A model generated the notes under the pieces. The model was given only the letters and a program-made list of their open reading frames with translations, did not search any database and had not been told where the DNA came from. Below are positions 22,498-32,764 of a stretch of DNA of 64,000 bases, piece after piece. The stretch comes from Saccharum officinarum (taxonomy: Eukaryota; Streptophyta; Magnoliopsida; Poales; Poaceae): contig CM036179.1 in NCBI GenBank assembly GCA_020631735.1, positions 27,519,063-27,583,062 on the forward strand, written 5' to 3'. The position numbers were made by a program, and so were the translations under genes. Every line of letters starts with the position of its first letter. The stretch's first letter is position 1.

Positions 22498-24365
22498 CAA
22501 GGTACACTACACTGCTTATTTCCATATTAACATATTAACGATCTATGGCGTATTACAGTAGTAACTTATTATTTCTGCAGCAATTACTATTGTGCTTCCA
22601 GACCTGTAAAGTTGGTTGGCTTTCTTCTCCTGTACGTATGCGTCCGCGATTCAAACATTCAGAACTGAAATCTATACTCTGAGCAAACAATACCAAGTCG
22701 AAGGACTCAGTTCTGCAGTCCCTCCCTATCCCTCAAGGATCGCTGGATCTCCTAAATAATTCAGATCGGTACCCAAGCAAAGCAAGGGCTTCCAAATTAC
22801 TGCAGTGGCTAATCAAAACTAATTGTTGCGACGAGGTTGCTCAGGAATGCTACTAGAAATCAAGAGAAACAAGGCCTGATATAACTCTACTTGACTGGTG
22901 AAGATTGACAAGGTAATAACACACTAACACCTGTGCTCTCCGCCTAAATTTCCTACCGACAATCTGCACCACCACTTGTTCAGATACGACTCTTTTCTGC
23001 GGCAATTACTCATTTAATGTGCTTATGCATGTTGTTTTCACAAATTCAACCCTTCACTTTGCATCAATCCGCAGGCAATCTGAAAATAATACTGCTACTT
23101 CAGATCCTCCATTTATGATTTCATTCACGTTTGAAGCGACCACTTTGATTATCTGGATTGCTGCCTTTTACATGTATAGTCTGTATGCTTCTGCAATACA
23201 TTTCTCTAATCATCAACTGGTCTGTTTCTGAAGCTTGGAATTGCATCCTACTCTGCATCAGGTCAAGGATGGTAACACTCGACACGACGACACCCGACAA
23301 CAACTCAACCAAGATCTGCAGGTCTGACCTTGACATGATCGATATGGTTTGCATTGCCATGCTTTGTTTACCCGTGAAAGAGAATAACATGCCGAATTCT
23401 GCATTGCAACCTGTGAACTAATTATGTACTTGAATCCTTTGGCAGAAAGTTAACCTTGTTAGAGGCCGTGCCCTCCGCCCTCCTGCAACTGCATGTGCTA
23501 GTGCTTTGACGGTTGAAGCCTTGAAGAATGATGCGGTTCTCAAACAAGTGTTTCCACATTTCAGTTTCAGATTTGTATATAGGTATGTAGTTTCCAGAAT
23601 AGTCGAAAGGTCGTGGCACTTTCGAATTCTAGATGCTCTTGTATGACTGAAGAGCATGGCTTGTTATCCATGGCAGGCGCAGCTCAGCTGTGGAAGGAGA
23701 TGACAAGGACAGCCGGTGTTGTGGCGCTAGCAAGGTGGAAGAAATGAAGAGCACTGAAGCTGGAAGACAATTCGTGCTGGAGGTTCAGCTCTACAACTGA
23801 AGAATATGCCTTTCGAATTTTGATCCTTGGTAGGCTCAGCTCAGTTACTTTTGAATTGAAGAAGATAAAGCAGCAGTTGGCATGGGCGAGGACAGTGGAC
23901 GGCGATCGATGATATTCTTGGGCCACGGTAGCGGTTTGAAGCCCAACAACAACTTATATATAAACGAACGCCTGATCAAGAAGGCCGTCATGTCTCTTCC
24001 ATGATCGCATTGTTCATCATGTCTTTATCTCCTTTATTAGGAGTTGCTACTTTTTTTTGTTCTCGAGACTGCAGTAATTGAGATCAAAGTATTCCTCTTC
24101 AGATTCTAGTATACTGTAGTTGTATGACAACGTGCAAACACTAAGCTGCCTCAACAAATCTGTAAACTTGTACAGTAACATCTGATGATCGATCAATTGT
24201 GCAAGAAGCCAAGAAGTCAACAGCAGGAAGTGTTTTGCGACTAAGATGCACGAAAGATCAAACCACTTCTTATAAATCAAGTAAAGCATGTACAAGTACA
24301 GAATGGGTATTGACTGGTAAAACTGATCACTGGACCATTTAATTTTGTTCACCAAAGTTTCAGTA
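22498..24365 (+). other. 3' flank of NLR1
   Basis: The duplicated 3' region, alignable with 32765-34310 and 45022-46600. It may contain 3' UTR introns: there are GT/AG-like words near ATTGACAAGGTA. Short open frames (23019-23231, 23158-23421) are not conserved in frame in the NLR2 unit. Relative to the NLR3 unit it lacks 31 bp at about 22971, and relative to NLR2 it lacks about 85 bp after AACAACTT at about 23950. Confidence 0.5.
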
Positions 24366-24473
24366 AAAAAGGGGCAGACCCAGTGCCAGAGGCTCCCACA
24401 CGAGTGGGGTCTGGGGAAGGGAATAACCGAAGCAAGGTCTTACCCTCGCAGAAATTCTGCAGAGAGACGGTAC
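24366..24473 (-). mobile_element. 5'-truncated SINE-like 3' end
   Basis: Read on minus it ends CCCCAGACCCCACTCGTGTG, GGAGCCTCTGGCACTGGGTC and TGCCCC plus a T run, a tail I recognise from plant SINEs. The paralogous NLR2 flank (about 34310) has no such sequence between matching flanks (CCAGTATCTACTTAAATACC), so it is an insertion of about 105 bp after the units separated. Confidence 0.55.
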
Positions 24474-25138
24474 CTACTTAAATACCTCTATTGCCCTAAA
24501 TCCGCTCTCAATTCAATTTAGTTTCTCCACGTCAGCAAACACTCGCTCTTCTGTCCAAGAGAGGTTTTTTTGAGCTTAACGAGTGAGACAAGAGACCAGA
24601 CCTTTATTCCCTTGTAGGATTTCCTTTCACTTTATCAGCTCCAAATTCGAGAAAAGATAAGGGCAAAGCAAAGCACAAAAATCTCTTTGTTCCGACATGA
24701 CATGAGGGCAAATTTTCAAGAAAATGTGAAATGATTGATACTATGATTAGTCTGTAGTCATCAAGGTACAGAAAACTCATTTTGAGTTAAGCTCATGACA
24801 ATAATTGGGCCCATAAGTGACTACACATATAACAGCATTTTTTAACGACTCACCTAAACTTCCACAATCATTGCATAAAGAATCCACTGTAATGACTAAG
24901 GAGTATTCCGTCCGTGTATGAGAAAGATAATGAAAAGTAAAAAACACACTTACTGTTGAGTATGTAACAACCTCATATATTACAGGAGAGTGAACAAAGC
25001 AGACAACAATGGCACAAAGTGCAACCGGCTAGTTGGAGGAGCATGGGTGAGTCAGGTAGGGCGATTGTAAAAGTAATAAAGCTGGATACTGGTACATCTG
25101 GAAAAGGAAAACAGTAGGGTACACAAGAACACATAACG
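24474..25138. other. Remainder of NLR unit 1
   Basis: No gene. Matches 34318-34990 at the end of unit 2 with small indels. Unit 2 begins at about 25140 with the sequence that starts unit 1 near 17780 (TTTATTTTTGTAGC..GACCTGCTAGATATTTTTC), which marks the tandem junction. Confidence 0.6.
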
Positions 25139-25139
25139 C

Positions 25140-25938
25140 CTGAATGAACTTTTATTTTTGTAGCACCGAGACCTGCTAGATATTTTTCGATTCATTTTTT
25201 TTCCAAATTGAACTCTAGTTTCAATTAGCTAATAAGATCAGAGTCTTCTTCAGGTTTACAAGAAAACTTATCAAGGCAGTATGTCCTTTCTAAAACGTTG
25301 GCAACCCGGTTCCGGTGTTTTGGAGTGGTGTTAAACACCATCTGCTTGATACTTTTCTTGTTTTTCATCGTCACCGACATGATGAATATATACACGGAAT
25401 AGACCACCCACCTAACGACTTGTTTAGGAGCCAACTTGTTAGCCTGATGGTGCCAATTTGTTTTCACCGTCACCGTCATGACTCATGATGAATATATATG
25501 GAATATAGGCCGGCAGGCCGCCCACCTAACGACTTGTTTAGGAACCAACTTGTTTTTTTTTATAAGTCAACGGGAGGGGAGAGAGTCCCTCACCTGGGTT
25601 TTCATTCATATTTGGCTCTTAATAGCCATGAGGCTTCGGAACCAACTTGTTAGCCTGAGGTTGTTGAATCTGCTTGATACTTTTCTTGTTTTTCACCGTC
25701 ACCGTGATGATGAACATATATACACGGAATAGACCGCCCACGGCCCACCTAACGACTTGTTTAGGAGCCAACTTGTTAGCCTGATGGTGCCAATTTAACC
25801 AATCAGGCCACATGAAACGACTCAATAATTGTGTCCATTTGGAAAGCGTGTTTCCTGAAAGCACACAACGCTTTCGCACCATCCAAAGTCTCAGCCCAGC
25901 CGGTAACCCACGGCAGGCACCACCGATCGGCGACGGAG
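25140..25938 (+). promoter_or_regulatory. Upstream region of NLR2 with expanded tandem repeats
   Basis: Contains three or more copies of the roughly 120 bp unit found upstream of NLR1 and NLR3 (cores CTTGATACTTTTCTTG and CACCTAACGACTTGTTTAGG), interrupted by a small antisense retroposon at 25555-25637. Unit number and spacing therefore differ from the intact genes. Confidence 0.55.
25555..25637 (-). mobile_element. 83 bp retroposed fragment with 14 bp target duplication
   Basis: The plus strand begins with a T run and the insert is flanked by perfect GGAACCAACTTGTT repeats (25541-25554 and 25638-25651). On minus it reads as a short 3' fragment with a poly-A tail, the signature of LINE-mediated retroposition. 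The source transcript was not identified. Confidence 0.8.
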
Positions 25939-28900
25939 ATGGAGGCGGCTGTTGGAGCCGCGAACTGGCTCCTTGGCAAGGTGCTCAGCAAGCTGTCCGA
26001 TGACCTAGTGGCTGGGTATGTGGCTAGTCGTGAGCTCGGCCTCAACTACGACAAGATCACGGACGAACTGAACCACACGCTCGGGCTGCTGCACGCGGCC
26101 CAGGGGCGGGACGTCGGCGACAACCCTGGCCTCCAGGGCCTGCTGGATGGCCTCTGCAAGAAGGCAGATGAGGCAGAGGATGCTCTGGACGAGCTCCACT
26201 ACTTCATGATCCAAGACGAGCTCGACGGCACCAGGGAGGCCACCCCGGAGCTTGGCGACGGCCTCAGCGCTCAAGCTCTGCATGCCGGCCATGCTGCTCG
26301 CAACACTGCCGGTAAATGGCTCTCCTGCTTCTCTTGTTGCCGTTCACAAGATGCTGCTGCTGCTGTTTCCAGTGACACGCATAACACAAGCGAGGATAAG
26401 TCTGATGACAAGTTGCCATTCGACCGAGTGGCCATGTCCAACAAAATCAAGCAGCTGTTAGAGGACATGCGCTCCAAATGTTCTCTTATCTCTGACTTGC
26501 TGAAGATAAACCCAAGCAGTAGCCTTCAGCTAAGCATGCCAGCCTCCACTAAACGGCCAGACACTAGCTCAGAAATTACACAAGAAAAGTTGTTTGGGAG
26601 GGATGCCATTTTTGGAAAAACTATGAATCAAATGATCAATGCCGCACAAAATGGTGAAATCTTGTCTGTTCTTCCTATAGTTGGTCCTGGGGGTATTGGA
26701 AAGACAACTTTCACCCAGCACCTATACAATGACACAAGGCTTGAAAAACACTTCACGGTTAAGGTCTGGATATGTGTATCAACTAATTTTGATGTGTTTA
26801 ATCTCAGCAAAGAGATCCTGAGCTGCCTACTTGCAACTGATAATGAAGGAAATAAAATCGCAAATGAAACAGCCAACTTAGACCTGCTCCAAAAATCCAT
26901 CGCAGAGAGGATTAAATCTAAAAGATTTCTAATTGTGTTGGATGACATATGGGAATGCAACAGCATTCATGAGTGGGAAAAACTGTTAGCTCCATTCAAA
27001 AAGGGAGAGACCACTGGCAATATGGTTCTTGTCACTACTCGGTTCCCAAAAATAGCTGATATGGTTACAAAAGCAATCGATCCAATTGACCTACATGGTT
27101 TGGACCCTGATGAGTTTTGGAGATTCTTTCAAGTATGTGCATTTGGTGAAATCCAAGAAAACCACCATGATAAAGAAGATTTGATTGACATTGGAAAACA
27201 GATAGCAAGTAAGTTGAAGTGCTCCCCACTTGCAGCCAAAACAGTTGGTCGGTTATTGAGTAAGAAACCCTGCCATTCACATTGGGTGGAAGTTCTTGAA
27301 AAGAAAGAGTGGCTAAATCAGAAACATGATGATGATAAGTCAACTGGACTAGCTGTAATCCAAAAAGCAAGAGCTCGGCAGCATTCTCGGCTGACATGGA
27401 TACGTAAGGGAGATGCAAATACCCGTTTTTTCCAGATCCATGCCAATGCACGACGACACAAAACGTACATCAGTGCCATCCAAAGTGAAGATGGGGTTGC
27501 CATCTCTCATGAAGATAAAAATAAAGTGGCAGTTGATTTTTTTGCTAAAGCAATTGGAACCAGAGCTTCAAGAGACCGAACAATAAACTGGACGGCACTA
27601 GGATACTCGCCACACAACCTGGAAGAGCTTGATAATCCATTCACTGTGCAGGAATTGCAGAACACAATCAAAGAACTTCCACCGGAAAAAGCTCCGGGAC
27701 CAGACGGATTCATAGGAATTTTCTATAAGAAATGTTGGAATATAATTAAACAGGACCTATACAATGCGATTCTGGGATTCTACAATCACAGAGCCTCAAA
27801 GATGCACTTGTTCAATGAAGCAAATATAGTATTGTTGCCAAAGAAACAAGATGCTATGACTCTGGCAGAGTACAGACCAATTAGCCTGATCAACAGTCTC
27901 ATCAAAATCATCACAAAGATTTTGGCAAACAGGCTTTCCCCGTTCATGAACAATTTAGTTTCGTACGCGCAGAATGCTTTCATCAAGAAGAGGTGTATAC
28001 ACGACAATTTTCTTTATGCGCAGAGAGTAATCCAATTGCTGCATAGGAATAAGAAGCCAGCACTATTCATAAAGCTAGACATTTCTAAAGCTTTTGACTC
28101 AATAGAATGGTCATTCTTGCTGGAGGTATTGAGAGCACTTGGGTTCAGCACCAAATGGAGAGACTGGATCTCTACAATCTTGGGAACATCGTCCTCCAAA
28201 ATTCTCATTAATGGACGCCCGAGCCAAAACATTAAACACACAAGAGGCCTTAGACAAGGCGATCCGTTATCTCCAATGCTTTTCATCCTCGCCATCGACC
28301 CACTACAGCGAATTATCGAAAAAGCGGCAGAGCAAGGTATCCTTCAGCCAGTCCTCCCCAGAGCAGCGAGGCTGCGATGCTCTCTGTATGCCGATGATGC
28401 AGCACTGTTCGCAAACCCGTTAGCCGGGGAACTAATGAGCTTACAAAAAATTCTGCAATTTTTTGGTACATGCTCAGGGCTCAGAATCAACATGGCAAAG
28501 ACAGAAATATTTCCAATCAGACTACAATCAGAAGTGGTACCTACTCTCATCCAATGCTTCCCAGGGAAGATCAACAGTTTCCCAGGGAAGTATTTGGGAC
28601 TACCTTTACATACCAGAAAACTAAGGAAAGTTGAAGTACAACCTCTGGTGGATAAGATAGGGGCAAGAATTCCGGGATGGAAAGGAAAATTTTTGTCGAC
28701 ATCAGGTAGAGAGACCTTAGTGAAAACTGTCCTATCGGCACTACCGATCTATCACTTCACAGTGTTCCACGCACAGAAGTGGCTAATCAAAAGCATAGAT
28801 CGATTACGACGCAGTTTCCTCTGGAGAGGAGAAACACCAGACAAAGTCAGTGGAGGGCATTCTTTGATCAATTGGCCTACCACATGCAGACCAAAGGAGA

Positions 28901-29865
28901 AGGGGGGGCTGGGTATTTTAGATCTTGAGAGGTTCACCAGAGCTTTAAGACTAAGATGGTTGTGGTTTAGATGGAAACAAAAACAAAGGGCGTGGAACGG
29001 ACTGGAGATTCCTTGCGACAAATATGATCATGACCTTTTCAATGCATCAACGGTTGTCAACATTGGAGATGGACGAAAAGCAGCTTTCTGGACCTCTCCT
29101 TGGATAAACGGTGACACAGCAAAAAACTTGGCACCACACTTGTATCAAAAAACATGCCGCAAAAAAATCACAGTTCAAAAGGCTTTGGCAAACAACAAAT
29201 GGATCGACCACATATACCCTCCCACCACACAAGCAGAAATAAATGATTTTGTGCATCTCTGGGAAGCAATCAAGGATATCCAGTTAAATCCGGAGGTAGA
29301 GGATGAGATAAAATGGCGATGGACAGAGAATGGGGAATACACTGCAAGAAGTGCCTACCTTATACAATTCGAGGGTACATTCAGTAAAATAAGGATAGCG
29401 CCAATCTGGAAGGCAAATACAGAGCCGAAATGTAGGTTCTTCGCCTGGACCTTATTGCATAAGAAAATCCTAACAGCAAACAATCTAATGAAGCGCGGAT
29501 GGGATAATGATCCAATTTGCAAATTGTGTGGGATCGAGCAGGAGACACCGACGCATCTTTGTAAGGATTGCCCATACACAAAAGAGGTTTGGGAGAACAT
29601 CAAACAAGGGTTTCAACTTTTGGCTCTGAACACTGTGAGCACAAATGGATCGCTCCATCAGTTCTGGCAAAAATGTAGGAGAAAGGTGGACAAAAATCAG
29701 AGAAGAAAGTTTGATGGGATAATAGTCTACTTCTGGTGGAACATTTGGAAGGAGAGAAACAGACGAATTTTCCAACAAAAATCTTTAAACCCAAGACAGG
29801 TTGCGGGCTTGTGTAAAGATGATATTACCCTGTACCGCATGGCAATGGAGACGCCAAATCAATAA
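25939..29865 (+). CDS. NLR2 5' half fused in frame to LINE reverse transcriptase
   Basis: The open frame runs without a stop from the NLR start (ATG 25939, equivalent to the NLR1 start; an in-frame upstream ATG exists at 25831) into an inserted LINE. Residues 1-466 are the coiled coil, the Cys cluster and NB-ARC with P-loop GPGGIGKTT, kinase-2 VLDDIW and CSPLAAK, ending at KHDDD. From about 467 it continues as L1-type ORF2, including RT wording YRPISLINSL, RQGDPLSPMLF and the catalytic YADD (28387-28398), then a C-terminal zinc-binding region (CKLCGIEQETPTHLCKDC). It stops at 29863-29865. The ARC2, MHD and LRR parts are lost from this frame. It is best regarded as a disrupted NLR, but the frame is intact enough that a chimeric protein is possible. 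Confidence 0.8.
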   Translation: MEAAVGAANWLLGKVLSKLSDDLVAGYVASRELGLNYDKITDELNHTLGLLHAAQGRDVGDNPGLQGLLDGLCKKADEAEDALDELHYFMIQDELDGTREATPELGDGLSAQALHAGHAARNTAGKWLSCFSCCRSQDAAAAVSSDTHNTSEDKSDDKLPFDRVAMSNKIKQLLEDMRSKCSLISDLLKINPSSSLQLSMPASTKRPDTSSEITQEKLFGRDAIFGKTMNQMINAAQNGEILSVLPIVGPGGIGKTTFTQHLYNDTRLEKHFTVKVWICVSTNFDVFNLSKEILSCLLATDNEGNKIANETANLDLLQKSIAERIKSKRFLIVLDDIWECNSIHEWEKLLAPFKKGETTGNMVLVTTRFPKIADMVTKAIDPIDLHGLDPDEFWRFFQVCAFGEIQENHHDKEDLIDIGKQIASKLKCSPLAAKTVGRLLSKKPCHSHWVEVLEKKEWLNQKHDDDKSTGLAVIQKARARQHSRLTWIRKGDANTRFFQIHANARRHKTYISAIQSEDGVAISHEDKNKVAVDFFAKAIGTRASRDRTINWTALGYSPHNLEELDNPFTVQELQNTIKELPPEKAPGPDGFIGIFYKKCWNIIKQDLYNAILGFYNHRASKMHLFNEANIVLLPKKQDAMTLAEYRPISLINSLIKIITKILANRLSPFMNNLVSYAQNAFIKKRCIHDNFLYAQRVIQLLHRNKKPALFIKLDISKAFDSIEWSFLLEVLRALGFSTKWRDWISTILGTSSSKILINGRPSQNIKHTRGLRQGDPLSPMLFILAIDPLQRIIEKAAEQGILQPVLPRAARLRCSLYADDAALFANPLAGELMSLQKILQFFGTCSGLRINMAKTEIFPIRLQSEVVPTLIQCFPGKINSFPGKYLGLPLHTRKLRKVEVQPLVDKIGARIPGWKGKFLSTSGRETLVKTVLSALPIYHFTVFHAQKWLIKSIDRLRRSFLWRGETPDKVSGGHSLINWPTTCRPKEKGGLGILDLERFTRALRLRWLWFRWKQKQRAWNGLEIPCDKYDHDLFNASTVVNIGDGRKAAFWTSPWINGDTAKNLAPHLYQKTCRKKITVQKALANNKWIDHIYPPTTQAEINDFVHLWEAIKDIQLNPEVEDEIKWRWTENGEYTARSAYLIQFEGTFSKIRIAPIWKANTEPKCRFFAWTLLHKKILTANNLMKRGWDNDPICKLCGIEQETPTHLCKDCPYTKEVWENIKQGFQLLALNTVSTNGSLHQFWQKCRRKVDKNQRRKFDGIIVYFWWNIWKERNRRIFQQKSLNPRQVAGLCKDDITLYRMAMETPNQ

Positions 29866-30106
29866 GAACCAATGGACTGACGAAATCATAGCAGATGCAA
29901 GCTTCGTTTATGGCCATCGCCTAGCAGTCGAACAATCCAGTTTTTTTTTCCGGTTGTCAAGTAGTATGGACAGTTTAGTTCCACTAATCCTAGTTGTAAA
30001 AAGTTTTTGTTTTTGTTTAGCTTCCTGTATTCGTTTGTAAAGTTTTTTCTTCTTATCGTCTAATAAAAATTACGGCAAAGCTTTTGCCGTCCTTTCGAAA
30101 AAAAAA
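27337..30106 (+). mobile_element. 5'-truncated L1-type LINE inserted in NLR2
   Basis: About 2770 bp. It starts in the region between endonuclease and RT (TGLAVIQKARARQHSRLTW), so ORF1 and the endonuclease are missing. It carries a full RT and C-terminal zinc region, a 3' UTR with AATAAAAA-like words, and ends in nine A bases at 30098-30106. NLR1 shows the empty site (GATGAT/ATTATGCC). The target duplication is at most GAT or GATA, far shorter than usual. No stop interrupts the RT, so the insertion looks young. Confidence 0.93.
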
Positions 30107-32764
30107 GATATTATGCCGGCCCTAAAAATTAGCTATGACTATCTTCCCTTCCATCTAAAAAAATGTTTTTCATATTGTGCCCTCTACCCCGAGGATTATA
30201 AGTTTCAAAGCTTAGAGATGGGTCGTTTTTGGGTTTCGATTGGCATCACAGATTCTGGTGATCAGAATGACGCAATTGAAGGCATAGGATCAAAGTATTT
30301 GGAAGAACTGTTGGACAATGGTTTTCTGATGGAAGGAGATGAAAATTGTTATGTAATGCAAGATTTGATGCATGAGCTTGCACAGATGGTTTCTTCAAAA
30401 GAATGTGCCCTCATCAGTTGTTCTAGTTTTAGAGCTGACAACATCCCATCATCTATTCGCCACCTATCCATCTTGATGCAAAATAAATGTATTGAAAATT
30501 TTGGTGGAGAAATCGATAAATTGAGGAGAAGGATAGACATTGGAAATCTGCGGAGTTTGATGATTTTTGGAGAATACAGAAGGGCAAGCTTGGTCAATAT
30601 TTTGAAAGATACATTTAAGGAAATAAAGGGCCTTCGTGTTCTGTTTATATTCATGAACTCTCTAGATTCTTTGCCACACAACTTTTCAAAGCTTATCCAC
30701 CTTCGGTACCTAAAACTGAAATCACCTCATTACTCAAAAGTGTGTTTGCCTAGTTCAGTGTCCAGGTTTTATCACTTGAAATTCTTGGATCTTAAAGACT
30801 GGAGAAGTAGTCATGATTTGCCTAAAGGCATTAGCCACCTTGTGAATTTGTGTCATTTCCTTTCCAATGTTGAATTCCACTCCAATGTTCCTGAGGTTGG
30901 AAAAATGAAGCTATTACAAGAGTTGAGAAGATTCCAAGTTAAGAAAGAGAGTGTTGGATTTGAATTGCGAGAGTTGGGTCAATTGGAAAAGATTGGAGGG
31001 GGACTCGATATATACGGGCTTGAAAACGTGAGAACCAGGGAAGAAGCTAATGAAGCCAAACTGATGGCAAAAAGAAATCTAACTGAGCTGGCTTTAGTTT
31101 GGAGTGGAGAGCAACCATCCGTGGAAGATGATATTCTTGATGGTCTTAAGCCGCACTCCAATCTTACAGCACTTAGCATTGTAAATCATGGTGGTGTCAC
31201 TGGTCCCACTTGGTTGTGTAGCAACACCCACTTGAAAAACTTGGAGACCCTGCACCTGGAGGGTGTGTCTTGGTCCGCTCTCCCTCCTTTCGGGCTAATG
31301 CATCATCTTGGAATACTCAGGCTGAGAAATATTGTTGGGATACGCCAGTTTGGACCAGACTTCATTGGTGGTATCACAGAAAAAAGTTTTGCACAGTTGA
31401 AGGAGGTCGAGTTTGCAAATATGCGAGAACTTGTCGAGTGGGTTGGGGGAGCTAACACGCATTTATTCTCAAGGCTTGAAAAAATCTGGTGCACTAATTG
31501 TCCCAAGCTCATTGCACTACCATTCTCAGGGTTCCCTAATCTGTGTGATCTTTGCACTTATAAATGTCCGGAGTTGTGCCTGCCTCCTCTGCCTCACACT
31601 TCCAAGCTATCTTCTTTCCAAACAGACTACTTAGATTATCGCAGAAGTCGCTTGTCCATTAATAAGATGCCGTGTGAATTGGCCCTCCACAATCTCGGTG
31701 AAGTAGAAAGATTGAGAATTGAGGATGCACCAGTCATCTCATTTGCAGATCTCCAAAAGCTACATCCGTTAAGAAGAATAGAGGTTGGGAGATGCGATGA
31801 AACATTTCTGAGAGGATTGGATGATGGCATTGTGCTCCAATCAGTACAAACCTTACAACTTGAGAAATTTCGTGTCACTGGAAAATCATTGGCAAGTTTG
31901 TTCAGATGTTTCCCATCTCTTTCTGGTTTGCATTTAAGAGCATCAGATGAGGATCATGATGACGAGGAAGTCATACTGCAGTTTCCACCCTCCAGCTCAC
32001 TCAGACATGTACGGTTGGACGGGTGTCATAATCTTATTCTACCTGTGGAGGATGGAGGTGGATTCCAGGGCCTCCTATCGCTCGAATCAGTTTTGATAGA
32101 TAATTGTGGCAAGGTGTTCTCGGGGTGGTCCATGGGAGCAGCAGATTGCAGCAGCATTAACCCTTTCCCTCCTTGTGTTAAGGACCTCTGGTTTTGGAAT
32201 GAACCTAGCACTCTGTCGGTGGCTCTACTCTCAAATCTGACATCTCTTACCCGTCTTGAACTACGAAATTGCAAGAATGTCACAGTGGATGGGTTCAATC
32301 CTCTCATCACTTGCAAAACAATGATTGCAGGTTCCTTCCAACTGGTGAGCCTTGACGTGGATTGCATCTCCGCGGTGCTTGTTGCTCCCATCTGCACCTG
32401 CCTCTCCGCTACCCTCCGGACGTTATGGTTCATCAGTGACTGGCGGGCGGAGAGCTTCACGGAAGAGCAGTGCCAGGCGCTCCAGCTCCTCACCTCCCTT
32501 GAAGTCCTAAGCATTTATGATTGCAGGGCTCTGCAGTCACTCCCTCAAGGGTTGCATCGCCTCTCTTCTCTAGAGTATTTAGAAATCTTTGGGTCGCATA
32601 GAATCAGGTCGCTGCCCAAGGAGGGTTTCCCCGACTCACTGCAACTCCTAACTATATCTAGTTGCTGCCCAGAGCTTTACGAGGAATGCCAGCAATTAAG
32701 AGGAACACGGCCAGATATAAACGTAGATGCCAACCTTCAAATTAGGACTACTAATGAAGACTGA
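30107..32764 (+). pseudogene. NLR2 3' half: ARC2 and LRR
   Basis: The NLR frame resumes immediately after the LINE poly-A (DIMPALKISYDYLPF) and stays open to 32764. A native Met at 30113 could serve as a start, giving 883 residues with RNBS-D (FSYCALYPEDYKF), an MHD-like motif that reads MQD (VMQDLMHELAQ, about 30354-30362) in place of MHD, and LRRs. Compared with NLR1 and NLR3 it lacks 34 LRR residues (102 bp) after LITCK, at about 32316. It cannot make a normal receptor because it is separated from the P-loop half. The His-to-Gln change at MHD may affect regulation or predate the break. Confidence 0.88.
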
